Assembly: GCF_018402695.1 (NCBI RefSeq)
Contig: NZ_JAGYIM010000008.1
Span: forward strand, 165,361-229,360
Origin: Arsukibacterium sp.
Lineage (GTDB): Bacteria; Pseudomonadota; Gammaproteobacteria; Enterobacterales; Alteromonadaceae
Length of the DNA: 64,000 nt
Direction of reading: 5' to 3'
Both the position numbers and the translations under genes were made by a program. Positions 8,504 through 17,834 of the stretch are shown one piece after another (the stretch's first letter is position 1; each line of letters opens with the position of its first letter). The notes under the pieces are model-generated. The model was not told the DNA's origin, ran no database searches, and was given only the letters and a program-made list of their open reading frames with translations.

Positions 8504-9490
8504 TTGCAAACCGAGTTTGGTGATGCCGGGGCAGCCGTAGCGATAGTCAGCAATGGCGAAACCCGCTTCTATCTGCATGGCTTTGCAGACCACCTGAAAC
8601 AACAGCCGGTCAGCAAGCTGACTTTATTTGAAATCGGCTCAGTAACCAAACCTCTGGTGGGTCTGCTTACTGCGCTCGCTGTGACTAATCAACAGCTCAA
8701 CCTCGACACAACTGTGGCGTCCTTGCTGCAACATCCGGACTATCAGCAGCACAATTATAACCTTGCCCAGTTGTTAAGCCACTCTAGCGGTCTGCCACGT
8801 TTGCCTGCAAATCTGCCATTACATGATCTGAGCGATCCTTATGCAAATTATAGCCGCGCCGATTTAATGATGGCCTTGCAGCAGCTCCAGCCCGGTGAAC
8901 CGCAGTTTGAATATTCAAATTTAGGTTTTGGTTTACTGGCAGAATTGCTGAGCCAGCAACAAAACCAAAGCTTTTCTGCCCTGATTCAACAACAGTTATT
9001 CGTGCCAACAGGGATGTCAGCCAGCACACTGGCATTGACTCATGGTAAGTATAAAAACCGGGCCCAGGGCTATCAGATTGATGGTAGCGAAACAACCAAC
9101 TGGCACTTTCAGGCGTTGGCGGGCGCAGGAGCAATACTGTCATCAATTGAAGATATGGCATTGTTGGTGCAGTATTATTTACAGGCTACTGCCACAGATA
9201 CGGCAGTAGCCGCTGAGAATTCGGCTTTAGCAGATGCTATGCGTTTATCTGTGACACCGCCAACCTCAGACCCAACAATCGGTTTTGGCTGGATGCTGCA
9301 ACCGCAGGGTCTGGTCTGGCATAATGGCCAGACCGGGGGCTTTAATTCTTTTGTTGGTTTTGCGCCCGCGGAGCAGGTTGGCATCGTTATTCTGAGCAAT
9401 ACCACTATTCCGGTCACCCCGGGCGGCATGACACTGTTACAACAACTTCGCCAGCAAGCTTTTGCCACAACGAATGAGTATCCAGAATGA
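8504..9490 (+). CDS. Beta-lactamase-fold serine hydrolase (class C / penicillin-binding type)
   Basis: 328 aa if started at the TTG at 8504, but there is no ribosome site there and the frame is open further upstream to the A9 run at 8444-8452. Catalytic motifs: SxxK as SVTK (residues about 46-49), YxN as YSN (about 140-142) and a KTG-equivalent HNGQTGGF (about 273). The family includes D-aminopeptidases, esterases and penicillin-binding-like enzymes that act in the periplasm, so a signal peptide is expected; the upstream frame would supply it. The last four bases overlap the histidine-kinase start (ATGA), so the two are co-translated. The substrate cannot be told. Confidence 0.82.
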   Translation: MQTEFGDAGAAVAIVSNGETRFYLHGFADHLKQQPVSKLTLFEIGSVTKPLVGLLTALAVTNQQLNLDTTVASLLQHPDYQQHNYNLAQLLSHSSGLPRLPANLPLHDLSDPYANYSRADLMMALQQLQPGEPQFEYSNLGFGLLAELLSQQQNQSFSALIQQQLFVPTGMSASTLALTHGKYKNRAQGYQIDGSETTNWHFQALAGAGAILSSIEDMALLVQYYLQATATDTAVAAENSALADAMRLSVTPPTSDPTIGFGWMLQPQGLVWHNGQTGGFNSFVGFAPAEQVGIVILSNTTIPVTPGGMTLLQQLRQQAFATTNEYPE

Positions 9491-10554
9491 TAAAAAGTAA
9501 TTCGGCCCTGATTACGCCTACCCCAAGTCATGCCTATCTGCTATGCCAGTTAAGCGGTTGGCTGGCGTTATATGCGGTAATTGGTATCGCAGCATGGACT
9601 CGAGTGACTTTTACCCCGGTAGAATTACTCTATGCTTTGGTATTGGTGGGGAGTAGCGCCACAGGTTCCCATTTTATCCGGCTTGGCTATAAAAAAGGCC
9701 TGCGTAGTAAGGTTATCTGGCAACAGGTACTCTATCTGGTCGTTTGCAGTCTGCTGATTGCTGCTATTGCTGCACTGTTACTGGTCGCGACTGCCCTTAC
9801 CCTGGCCCATGTCGGCGTAACTAACCCGATACCCGCTGCGCAACGCTGGTTTGTAGCCAGGGTGGTGTTTACCGGTAATTTTTTCAATATGCTGATGGCG
9901 TTGCTGTTCTGGTCTGCGCTCTATTTCAGTATCAGCAAAGTCAGACAACTGCGCCAGACAAGTGAATTGTTAAAATCAAGCCAGCTTGATGCATTAAAAA
10001 ACCAGCTCAACCCCCACTTTTTGTTTAATGCTATCAATAATATCAGAGCATTAATTCTGGAAGATCCTGACCGGGCCCGGGCAATGCTTGCGCGACTGGC
10101 GGATATGCTGCGCTATACTCTCAGTAGAAATAATAAAGCCAAAGTTACGCTCAGTGTTGAACTTGCCATAGTTAACGAATATATCGAACTGTGTTCAATT
10201 CAGTTTGAAGAGCGGCTGCGTTTTGTGTTAAAGGCTGATAACAGCTGCCAGCAAGCACTGGTGCCAAAGTTGTTACTGCAGCTTTGTGTAGAGAATGCAA
10301 TTAAGCATGGAATTAGTACCGCAATCAACGGTGGCAATATCGATGTGACGATACGCCAAAACAATAGTATGTTGGATATCAGCATTATTAATGATGGCAC
10401 CCTTGATAACGTTACTCCTTATCAAGGAGTTGGATTGCAGAACATCCGACAACGACTGGCGTTGCTTTATCCGGACTGTCCTCAGGCCGGTTTAACTCTG
10501 TATACTGAAAACAACAGAGTAAAAACTCATATTCGTTTGCCACTGGAGTTCTGA
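9487..10554 (+). CDS. LytS-type sensor histidine kinase
   Basis: 355 aa membrane kinase. The N-terminal 150 residues form about four membrane helices with short loops. The His_kinase motif QLNPHFLFNAINNIR (His near 177) and an ATPase domain with N-box LLLQLCVENAIKHG and G-box GVGLQNIRQRL follow. It overlaps the hydrolase gene by 4 bp and is followed by its response regulator after one base. Kinases of this class commonly sense envelope or membrane conditions. The coupling to a periplasmic serine hydrolase suggests the hydrolase makes or removes the signal, which is inference. Confidence 0.93.
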   Translation: MIKSNSALITPTPSHAYLLCQLSGWLALYAVIGIAAWTRVTFTPVELLYALVLVGSSATGSHFIRLGYKKGLRSKVIWQQVLYLVVCSLLIAAIAALLLVATALTLAHVGVTNPIPAAQRWFVARVVFTGNFFNMLMALLFWSALYFSISKVRQLRQTSELLKSSQLDALKNQLNPHFLFNAINNIRALILEDPDRARAMLARLADMLRYTLSRNNKAKVTLSVELAIVNEYIELCSIQFEERLRFVLKADNSCQQALVPKLLLQLCVENAIKHGISTAINGGNIDVTIRQNNSMLDISIINDGTLDNVTPYQGVGLQNIRQRLALLYPDCPQAGLTLYTENNRVKTHIRLPLEF

Positions 10555-10555
10555 A

Positions 10556-11254
10556 ATGAAGGTAATTGTTGTTGATGACAGCCGGTTGGCCCGGCTGGAA
10601 CTGGCCGAACAATTAAACCACATTAGCGGCGCAAATCTGGTTGCTGAGGCTGCCAATATTCGCCAGGCAAAACATCAAATTGAAACACTGAAACCTGACG
10701 TTGTACTGCTGGATATTAATATGCCCGGTGGCGATGGCTTTAAATTACTCGAACAACTCGACTACCTGCCGCAGGTCATTTTTGTCACTGCCTATGATAA
10801 CTATGCCGTTAAATCTTTTGAATTTAATGCACTGGATTACTTGCTTAAGCCCGTCAGATTAAACCGCTTGCAGGCCGCATTTGATAAGTTACAACCGGTT
10901 AGTCAGAATGAGCAAAAATTAGCATTACACCAACAGTTTTTTATTAAAGATGGTGACAACTGCTATTTTGTAAAACTAGCTGATGTAATTTGCTTTGAGG
11001 CTATGGGCAACTACACCCGGGTGCACCTGGCAGATGCTACCCCGGCAACTTACCGTAGTATTAGCGCAATCGCTCAGCGATTACCGGCCGAAAGCTTTTT
11101 TCGTGCTAATCGTAGCTGGATCATAAACACTAACTATATTAAGGAGATAACACCCTCTGTCGCCGGTGGATTCGACGTCATGCTACAGCGTAATAAGCAG
11201 GTTGAAATATCCCGTCGTCAGGCCAGCGCCTTCCGGCAACACTGGAGCTTGTAA
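10556..11254 (+). CDS. LytTR-family response regulator
   Basis: 232 aa. The receiver domain has the acidic pair near residues 7-8, phospho-acceptor Asp53 in LLDINMP, and the conserved Thr/Lys (FVTAYD, LLKPV). The C-terminal LytTR DNA-binding domain spans about 130-230 (ICFEAMGNYTRVHL, FFRANRSWIINTNYIKEI). It is the partner of the LytS-type kinase immediately upstream. LytTR regulators bind paired direct repeats upstream of target promoters; no target site was identified here. Confidence 0.95.
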   Translation: MKVIVVDDSRLARLELAEQLNHISGANLVAEAANIRQAKHQIETLKPDVVLLDINMPGGDGFKLLEQLDYLPQVIFVTAYDNYAVKSFEFNALDYLLKPVRLNRLQAAFDKLQPVSQNEQKLALHQQFFIKDGDNCYFVKLADVICFEAMGNYTRVHLADATPATYRSISAIAQRLPAESFFRANRSWIINTNYIKEITPSVAGGFDVMLQRNKQVEISRRQASAFRQHWSL

Positions 11255-11351
11255 TACTGGGTCTTCGCCAGCTAGTGTCATGTACCAGCCCCTCTTGCTG
11301 CCGGCACAAAAATTGCTTTAAACTTTCAGGCGACAAACATGGGTGATAATA

Positions 11352-11876
11352 ATGCTGATGAGTACTAAGGTGGTCAGGCTGGATTTGAATTATAACTGCG
11401 AAATACATAATTTATTTCGGCAGCAACGCCATTATATTGCCCCTTATAATGCCGAATCGGCGGAGCATTTTGCCAGAAGGCTGTTGGCCTACTTTACGTT
11501 ATACGAATTAAACCCAACCCTGAATCAACATCCTAATGCAGGGAAATTCCCCGACTTGTTCCTGCAAGACGCCCAGCAACATTTTACCCTCTGGGCCGCA
11601 GTTGACCCACTAAGCGATAAAAGTATGCGCCGTGCGTTGCATCAGGCAGACCAGGTTATTATATTTCTGTCAGAGCAGCAGGCTATTAAAAACAATGATC
11701 TGCAAGGATACACAAACACTGACTGTTATCACTTTACCGATTCAGATCTCAAACAGCTGATCTTAATGCTCAAACCCCATATGCAACTCAGTGTCTGGCG
11801 CGAGCAGGATAAACTCAGCCTGACCGATGGCAAGATGTCACTGGATATTCAGTTGCAGCACTGTAGACGGCACTAA
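11352..11876 (+). CDS. YaeQ family protein
   Basis: About 174 aa. It resembles E. coli YaeQ in order and motifs: AEHFARRLLAYFTLYE, then FPDLFLQDAQQHFTLWAAVD, and DKSMRRALHQADQVIIFL. YaeQ has a restriction-endonuclease-like (PD-(D/E)XK) fold; its cellular role is not settled. Starts at 11352 or 11358 are possible. GGGTGA at 11341 is 5 bases before the first, which I prefer; the GTG at 11343 overlaps that ribosome site. It lies 97 bases past the LytTR gene and may be separately transcribed. Confidence 0.8.
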   Translation: MLMSTKVVRLDLNYNCEIHNLFRQQRHYIAPYNAESAEHFARRLLAYFTLYELNPTLNQHPNAGKFPDLFLQDAQQHFTLWAAVDPLSDKSMRRALHQADQVIIFLSEQQAIKNNDLQGYTNTDCYHFTDSDLKQLILMLKPHMQLSVWREQDKLSLTDGKMSLDIQLQHCRRH

Positions 11877-11941
11877 ACCGCATTACCCGCTTCACCGGGA
11901 AACGTCAGCACAATCAACTTCATTAATAATGAAACATTGCC

Positions 11942-12619
11942 CTAAAAACTGAGTAAATCACGTCGAATAGCCTGCATCAGCAAATTGGATTGTGTTTGCA
12001 ATTCCCTGCCCACCTGTTGCAGTTCCTCACCGATAAATTTAACCGCTTCGTAATCTTTGCTCAGAGTAATGGCAACGAGTTTATTCATCTGCTCGCTGGA
12101 GACCACCAACAGCTTATTATAAAGCGTCTGAATGTCATCAAGTATCTCAACAACGTCGTCAGCAGCACTGAGCTTCAGTTGCGCAGTTTGCTTATCGAGT
12201 GTGCGCATTTCAGTTAAATTAGCATTGCTGACTTTTTGAATTTCACCAGAAAACCATAACGTCGCCATAGATGCAGCAGCAGTATCCTCTGCAGCCTCTG
12301 CTGCTTGATAGCGGTTATTAAATTCGGTAAATAATGGTAGAAATATTGTTTGATAGTCGTTCTGGTGCCGAAGGTAAAACGCATCCAGTTCGTTGCAGTA
12401 ATCTTCATACTGGCACACTTTCAGTTCATAAACTTTGCGGCGCCGCTCAAGGTCGAGGTTCAGTGAATGTTTAAGCTTTTGATAACGATTGCCGGCGGCA
12501 TGTTTACTAAAACAAAATAACGCAAACCAAAGCAAGTTTATGACGATAAACAACCAGATGTAATACTCTGATACGGCCTGTGCCGGAAGTTGAGCGAACA
12601 AAGCAGTGATGGTATCCAT
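11942..12619 (-). CDS. Membrane-anchored coiled-coil protein of unknown function
   Basis: 225 aa. One membrane helix near residues 20-38 (YYIWLFIVINLLWFALFCF) is followed by a basic patch and a long helical, probably coiled-coil cytoplasmic region rich in Glu, Lys, Leu and Ala. No catalytic motif was recognised. It sits upstream of the small secreted-protein gene on the same strand (113-base gap). Function unknown. Confidence 0.7.
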   Translation of the reverse strand: MDTITALFAQLPAQAVSEYYIWLFIVINLLWFALFCFSKHAAGNRYQKLKHSLNLDLERRRKVYELKVCQYEDYCNELDAFYLRHQNDYQTIFLPLFTEFNNRYQAAEAAEDTAAASMATLWFSGEIQKVSNANLTEMRTLDKQTAQLKLSAADDVVEILDDIQTLYNKLLVVSSEQMNKLVAITLSKDYEAVKFIGEELQQVGRELQTQSNLLMQAIRRDLLSF

Positions 12620-12732
12620 TCCTCTCCCATTCCAGCCTGGACCTGTGTCAGCGGCTGCAACACGTTATCAAAACCAGATTGTCACCCTACCGCTGGCCGG
12701 ATGAACTAACACTGAATTTCCAAACGCCAGAG

Positions 12733-13257
12733 TTAATTTTGAAAAAGCTGTTCTATATTCCGCCGATACCGCGTTGACTGGTTATCAGTTTTCTGTAGAT
12801 CTGCTATCAGTTGCTTAATTTGGCCTTCATTATCCGCCAGCAAGTAACTGTAACCACCGCTGGCAGAGGTTAAAATACCCATATTAAGCTGCACAGCGCC
12901 ATCATCAGAGCGAATAAACACCAGGTTATTGCGTATTCTAAACCGCTCTGCACTGTACTGGAAAAATTGTAGTGAATACTCCAACTGCTGAAATGATGTG
13001 GGGTAACCATTACGTCTGGCGGGATAATCGCTAACCGAATTGCTCAGTGAGGTTTGATCAGCATAAATGGTTTCAGGTTTGTCACCGACAAACTGAAAAT
13101 ACAGCCGGCAAAATCCGGGCTTTCTTTGTTCAATAATCTGCCAGCATGACGCATTACGGTCTGCAATGAATTGCACAGTGACAGAAGCAGCAGCTTTAAA
13201 CGACAGCAACATCACGCCAACAACTAACCACACGTATGGCTTTTTAACTACATTCAC
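12733..13257 (-). CDS. Secreted protein of unknown function
   Basis: 174 aa from a GTG start at 13257, supported by GGAGG seven bases upstream; the ATG at 13281 would place the ribosome site inside the gene. Signal peptide MNVVKKPYVWLVVGVMLLSF...AAA. The mature part has two cysteines (ASCWQII, GFCRLYF) likely to form a disulfide in the periplasm, and mixed beta-type sequence. No family recognised. Confidence 0.65.
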   Translation of the reverse strand: MNVVKKPYVWLVVGVMLLSFKAAASVTVQFIADRNASCWQIIEQRKPGFCRLYFQFVGDKPETIYADQTSLSNSVSDYPARRNGYPTSFQQLEYSLQFFQYSAERFRIRNNLVFIRSDDGAVQLNMGILTSASGGYSYLLADNEGQIKQLIADLQKTDNQSTRYRRNIEQLFQN

Positions 13258-13419
13258 ACCGCGTCCTCCATTACACCACATTACTGCACGTACAGGTAAT
13301 ACTCTGTACGCACCTTAAGTTATAGATGGATTAGTCGAGGTATGCAATTGATAAATCTTCTTTATCTAAATTAGACCGCATGTACAACTGTCAAAATCTT
13401 GCGGCTATTTAGTTGAAAC

Positions 13420-14202
13420 TTATTGACGGCTGCATTGAGAAGGTAACTCAACTACTGGTATTGCTGCCACATTAGTGATCACCTGGCGTTGCCGCAGATA
13501 AGGCAGTAATATATCTGTCTCTTTTTTCACGACACTGTAACATTCACAACTAAGCTGTTCGAGTTTAGTGCGATCCAGCACCTTTATTAAGCCACGTGAA
13601 TACGAAATAGCGCCCAGTTGTTGCAATTTGGCCGCAGCCAGATTAACCCCTTCACGACGTACCCCAAGCATGGTGCCAATAAACTCCTGCGTCATCGTCA
13701 GCCGATTATCAGACAACCGATCCATCGACAGCAACAACCAGCGACACAACTGCTGATCAATAGAATGATGACGGTTACATACGGCGGTTTGTGCAACCTG
13801 GGTTATTAATGACTGGGTGTAGCGCAGCATAAGCATCAATAACTGTCCATGGCGATTAAATTCTTCTTTTACCCGTGGCCTTGGTAACCGGTATGCGTGG
13901 CCGGCACTTTGGACCAGTGAGCGGTTTGGCGAACTCTCGCCTCCCATAAACAGGGTTATTCCTAACAAACCTTCATTACCGACGACCAAAATTGCTGTTG
14001 ATTCGCCGTTTTCCATCAAATATTGCAATGACACTATCGAGTCAGTAGGAAAATATACATGATCCATCGGCCGGCCAGATTCATACATCAGTGCCCGCAG
14101 CGGCAATGGCACCAATTCCAAATGGGGAAACAAACGCGCCTGAACCTCTGGCGACAAAGCGGCCAGCAGATGATTCTGCTGCGGGTGGGGTTTTGCAGAC
14201 AT
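13420..14202 (-). CDS. Crp/Fnr-type transcriptional regulator
   Basis: 260 aa. The N-terminal cyclic-nucleotide-binding fold (about residues 15-130) contains VYFPTDSIVSLQYLMENGES, a wording typical of Crp-like proteins that do not bind cAMP in the usual way: the Arg-Ser phosphate-binding cassette is not evident. The C-terminal helix-turn-helix is MTQEFIGTMLGVRREGVNLAA. No N-terminal cysteine cluster, so it is not an oxygen sensor. It stands alone; targets unknown. Confidence 0.88.
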   Translation of the reverse strand: MSAKPHPQQNHLLAALSPEVQARLFPHLELVPLPLRALMYESGRPMDHVYFPTDSIVSLQYLMENGESTAILVVGNEGLLGITLFMGGESSPNRSLVQSAGHAYRLPRPRVKEEFNRHGQLLMLMLRYTQSLITQVAQTAVCNRHHSIDQQLCRWLLLSMDRLSDNRLTMTQEFIGTMLGVRREGVNLAAAKLQQLGAISYSRGLIKVLDRTKLEQLSCECYSVVKKETDILLPYLRQRQVITNVAAIPVVELPSQCSRQ

Positions 14203-14553
14203 ATAAGCCCTCGATGAAATCGACTATTGATAATGACCCGACTAATATCTCTGGAGAGTACCCAATATCAGGTGTTAATTCTGTGCGGTAGCACGCGCTG
14301 ACATAGCGGCTTAAGGGGCTTAGCTTTGGAGGATGCTGCAGAACAGTCGTTAACATAGCACATTAACTGCATCTGCATTTATTTATTATCAGTTAGTCCG
14401 TTAAATCAGCAACAGACACCGGTTTATTACTCAGTAATCGCCAGGGCGGCAACCAGGCAGCAGATTGCTGCCCCAATAAGATATCGGTTTTTGCGCAAAA
14501 CACGTTCCGTCTGTTAGTTAACGACGTCCTGGTTCTAACTAACTCTCGAAAAA
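14203..14553. other. Intergenic stretch, no gene found
   Basis: 351 bases between the Crp-like gene and a small membrane-protein gene. The only structure seen is a perfect hairpin GGCAGCA-GAT-TGCTGCC at 14456-14472, with no T run. Short open frames here lack family features. It presumably carries the promoter of the Crp-like gene at its left side. Confidence 0.5.
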
Positions 14554-14853
14554 TTAAAATGAAAAGGCCAACACAATTATTATCAGAACAATCAACCAGG
14601 GTATCGGCGATGCCCACCAGGCTAAAGGCTTATTACTGGCTTCGATCACTCTTGCACGCATTTGCTGTTGCTGCTGCCGGGAGCGCTTAGTGCGGCTATG
14701 TAACTGCGGACCGGGAAATATAAAAAAGGTTATGGCAAAAATAATCAGATACCAGCCTGAGCGGCTGTAATTGGCAAAATTGACAACAATGAGCGCCCCT
14801 ACTACTGCCAAAATAGCCGCAATGATCACTTGGGTTTTACTGGGTAACTTCAT
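14554..14853 (-). CDS. Small membrane protein of unknown function
   Basis: 99 aa with three hydrophobic segments: residues about 8-25 (VIIAAILAVVGALIVVNF), 32-49 and 80-98. A basic, Gln-rich loop (RTKRSRQQQQQMRARV) in between is likely cytoplasmic. No family recognised; plausible because of its membrane-protein composition and clean start. Confidence 0.6.
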   Translation of the reverse strand: MKLPSKTQVIIAAILAVVGALIVVNFANYSRSGWYLIIFAITFFIFPGPQLHSRTKRSRQQQQQMRARVIEASNKPLAWWASPIPWLIVLIIIVLAFSF

Positions 14854-15101
14854 AAACGTTTCTTTTTGTTTAATGGTTAATCAACCGCCCTCGGTTAGGT
14901 TGGTTTTTTGGCAAGTCCAATGCTAATAGATATTTGCAAATCATGGTACAACTTATTTACAAGCTTTGAGGGTTAATCCACTGAGTAAACAGTTACAACA
15001 GCGCTATCAGTCATTATTTTGTAGTTGATTTAGAGAAAAATGTTGTATAGGTTAACAAATATACATTTCGTTTGATGACGAAACGATTCAGGGATCTTTA
15101 A

Positions 15102-15521
15102 ATGAAGTTAATCAGGGCAACACTTATAACACTATTTCTGGCCGTCACTGCGGGGACTTATGCAGAAGAGTCGGCCAGCCTCACTGACGGCGGCATTAGT
15201 GTCAGTGATAAAAACTTCCCCTGGCAACTGGTCGTCGACCGGGGCAAGATTTTAGGCTGTGTTTATGATAATAAATTTTACTCGCTGGGCGCCATTTTAA
15301 TTCTGGAGTCGTTGCCACGAAAATGTGAGCTGGCATCGGATCGAAATGGGGTGTGGGAGCAATTGACAGAAGCTGAGTTACTGCTATGGCAGGAAAGTAT
15401 TGAAGAGCAACAAGCCACCAAACCAGAAGCGACCTATATTGGCAACGATCCGATAAACGACGAAGAAGCAAGATTGATCCGCTATTTACGCAGTGCCAGA
15501 AAGCGGGCTGAAACACAGTGA
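15102..15521 (+). CDS. Small secreted protein, DUF1496-like
   Basis: 139 aa. Signal peptide MKLIRATLITLFLAVTAGTYA. The core KILGCVYDNKFYSLGAIL...LPRKCE, with two cysteines around the Y-x-x-K-x-YS-x-G pattern, resembles the DUF1496 family of short periplasmic proteins; this is from memory and not searched. The C-terminus is charged and helical. Function unknown. Confidence 0.65.
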   Translation: MKLIRATLITLFLAVTAGTYAEESASLTDGGISVSDKNFPWQLVVDRGKILGCVYDNKFYSLGAILILESLPRKCELASDRNGVWEQLTEAELLLWQESIEEQQATKPEATYIGNDPINDEEARLIRYLRSARKRAETQ

Positions 15522-15547
15522 TTTAACATCCGGCCAGCCAACATCTG

Positions 15548-16144
15548 CTAATAAAAGTGGTAATGCCCGGTTATCGGGTAGGAAAATAATCTATCTTCCA
15601 GTTTAGGACCGGCACCAATATTATGCACTACCATTGGCCGGCCAGAGCCCGGCGCCAGCTGATTGGTAACAATACCAATATGCGGTAAATTTCCTGGCAA
15701 CATCCAGCTGACAATCGCTCCGGGCCGATAATCCTCAGCATTATGCGTTACCGGCAACGCTGTGCCATGGCGGCGAAAAAACGCTTGCAGGTTAGGCACA
15801 CGGCGGTGATCTATGTTGCTATCCGGCCGACTTAGCCCCCAAATTCGTTTTGACGGATAACTGCTGAAATTATCACGCATATCTTCATGTACCAGCTGCT
15901 GCAAATCAATGCCCAGAGCACGATAACTGCGGATGACAACATCAGTACACACTCCAGTATCGGCAGGTACATCACCACCTGGGTAACTAATTCTGCGATA
16001 AGCACCGTCATACCTTACGCTGTGGCGGGTGCGTTCAAGCGCAGCGTCAACCAATTCAAGCTGAGATGGGGTTGGCTCTGCCAGCGTAACGCCGCATATT
16101 ACGCTTAACGGTAGTAACAGCAGCAAAAATATTCTGGTTCGCAT
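15548..16144 (-). CDS. Secreted DUF1287 (YijF-like) protein
   Basis: 198 aa. Signal peptide MRTRIFLLLLLPLSVICGVTLA. The mature protein shows the DUF1287 pattern: YPGGDVPADTGVCTDVVIRSYRALGIDLQQLVHEDM, later RVPNLQAFF, then ISWM-like VSWMLPGNLPHIGIV and VVHNIGAG. Cys-Thr-Asp and His residues recall a papain/NlpC-like catalytic arrangement, but activity is unproven for the family. Convergent with the preceding gene, 26 bases apart. Confidence 0.88.
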   Translation of the reverse strand: MRTRIFLLLLLPLSVICGVTLAEPTPSQLELVDAALERTRHSVRYDGAYRRISYPGGDVPADTGVCTDVVIRSYRALGIDLQQLVHEDMRDNFSSYPSKRIWGLSRPDSNIDHRRVPNLQAFFRRHGTALPVTHNAEDYRPGAIVSWMLPGNLPHIGIVTNQLAPGSGRPMVVHNIGAGPKLEDRLFSYPITGHYHFY

Positions 16145-16341
16145 ATATTCTCCTTGTTAATGCTCACAGTAAAACCAAACCTGCCAATATGCAACATTTT
16201 GCTAACTTAAGCTGGGCATTTTCTCTGCGCTCAAATTTCAGGCTATAGTTGGCAACTATTGATCGCCGTCATAGTTTTTACGCCCAGTGCTGCTAGGCTA
16301 AGCACACTTTAGGCCTGAGCGTCTTTACCCGGAGTAGCAAT

Positions 16342-17619
16342 ATGCAAGTCAGTAGCCCAGAACAGGCGCTTAGTATCATTAACAATAACGACATCATTTG
16401 GTGTCACTCGATGGCAGCAACCCCTTATTACCTGCTGCAAGCCTTAGCAAAAGTTGCCCTTGAGCGTCAAAACCTGACGCTGTTGCAGCTACATACCGAG
16501 CATAGCGAGATATTATGCGACCCGGCGCTGCAAGGCCATTTGCGCCAGCGCTGTTTTTTTGTTGGCAGCAGTACGCGCGCAGCAGTGAACTGCGGTAGTG
16601 CCGACTATGTGCCCATATTTTTATCAGAAATTCCCAAACTATTCCGAAGTGGCGAACAACTACTTGATGTTGCATTAATTCAGGTATCCAAACCGGATAA
16701 TCATGGCTTTTGCAGCTTAGGCGTGTCGGTAGAAGCCACTCGCGCAGCTCTGCAAATGGCTAAAAAAGTGATTGCCTGGGTAAACCCACTGTTACCACGC
16801 ACCCACGGTGACTCCTTTATTCACTTAAGCCAGATAGACCGTTATGTCGAGCATGCCGCACCGCTTCCCCTGCACAAAGCCGCGGTGCAGGATGCGGTTT
16901 CAATGCAAATTGGCCGCAATGTGGCCAGCCTGATCCGCGACGGCGACTGTCTGCAAATGGGCATCGGCGCGATACCTGATGCAACCCTTGGCTATCTTGG
17001 CGATAGAAAACATCTGGGAATTCATACCGAGATGTTCTCTGATGGCGTGCTGCCATTAATTGAACAAGGGGTGATTACCAACCAGAATAAACGCAAACAT
17101 CGCGGTAAAATTGTCACGACCTTTGCCATGGGCAGCCAGAAACTATATGACTTTATCGATGACAACCCGCAAGTAGTATTTCTGGATGTTGAATACACCA
17201 ACGACACCGCAGTTATCCGCCAGAATCCACAGGTAGTATCAATTAACAGTGCGCTGCAGGTCGATTTAAGCGGCCAGGTTTGTGCTGACTCGCTCGGCAC
17301 TAAAATTTATTCAGGAGTGGGCGGTCAAATGGATTTTGTCCGTGGAGCTGCACTATCAGAAGGCGGACGCGCTATTATCGCCCTGCCCGCAACTGCAGCA
17401 GCAGGCAGCATCTCACGTATTAGCTCACTGTTGAGCCCAGGTGCCGGGGTGGTCACTACCCGCGCCCATGTCCATTACATTGTCACCGAGTATGGCATCG
17501 CTAATTTACGGGCTAAAAGCTTACAAGAGCGGGCCCGCGCCTTGATAGAGATAGCCGCTCCACAGTTTCGCGCTAACCTTGTCGAGCAAGCCTGGCAAGA
17601 TTGGGGGCTTAAAGTGTAA
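16342..17619 (+). CDS. Acetyl-CoA hydrolase / 4-hydroxybutyrate CoA-transferase family
   Basis: 425 aa enzyme that moves CoA between acyl groups or hydrolyses acyl-CoA. Family motifs: LLDVALIQVSKPDNHGFCSLG, DCLQMGIGAIPDATL, HTEMFSDG with the catalytic Glu, and YSGVGGQMDFVRGA followed by VVTTRAHVHYIVTEYGIANLR. Full length for the family. A ribosome site GGAG lies just before the ATG. It is isolated, so the substrate (acetate, butyrate or another acid) is not indicated by neighbours. Confidence 0.93.
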   Translation: MQVSSPEQALSIINNNDIIWCHSMAATPYYLLQALAKVALERQNLTLLQLHTEHSEILCDPALQGHLRQRCFFVGSSTRAAVNCGSADYVPIFLSEIPKLFRSGEQLLDVALIQVSKPDNHGFCSLGVSVEATRAALQMAKKVIAWVNPLLPRTHGDSFIHLSQIDRYVEHAAPLPLHKAAVQDAVSMQIGRNVASLIRDGDCLQMGIGAIPDATLGYLGDRKHLGIHTEMFSDGVLPLIEQGVITNQNKRKHRGKIVTTFAMGSQKLYDFIDDNPQVVFLDVEYTNDTAVIRQNPQVVSINSALQVDLSGQVCADSLGTKIYSGVGGQMDFVRGAALSEGGRAIIALPATAAAGSISRISSLLSPGAGVVTTRAHVHYIVTEYGIANLRAKSLQERARALIEIAAPQFRANLVEQAWQDWGLKV

Positions 17620-17834
17620 ATTTTTTGGTTGTGCTAAGCTCACAGCCAAACCAAACCCGAATAAGGCATGGGAATAATCTGCGCCTGGCGCGACGTTATC
17701 ACGCGATAAACAAACTCAGACACCACCAAGGCTCAGGTAAGCACCACCGTCCCAACGAACGTGTGCTGTCATACCAAGCAGTTCAGTTTAACTTACAAAC
17801 TAAGGCGACTTTAATCATTGCTGGATAATTAGGA

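Noticed and set aside
14081-14356. 91-codon minus-strand frame overlapping the Crp-like gene start
   Set aside because: Overlaps a clear regulator in another frame and shows no family features.
14456-14472. Hairpin as a rho-independent terminator
   Set aside because: Perfect seven-base stem but no T run on either strand and no gene ending close by.
17625-17828. 67-codon frame after the CoA-transferase gene
   Set aside because: No ribosome site and a low-complexity, His/Asn-rich product; likely chance.
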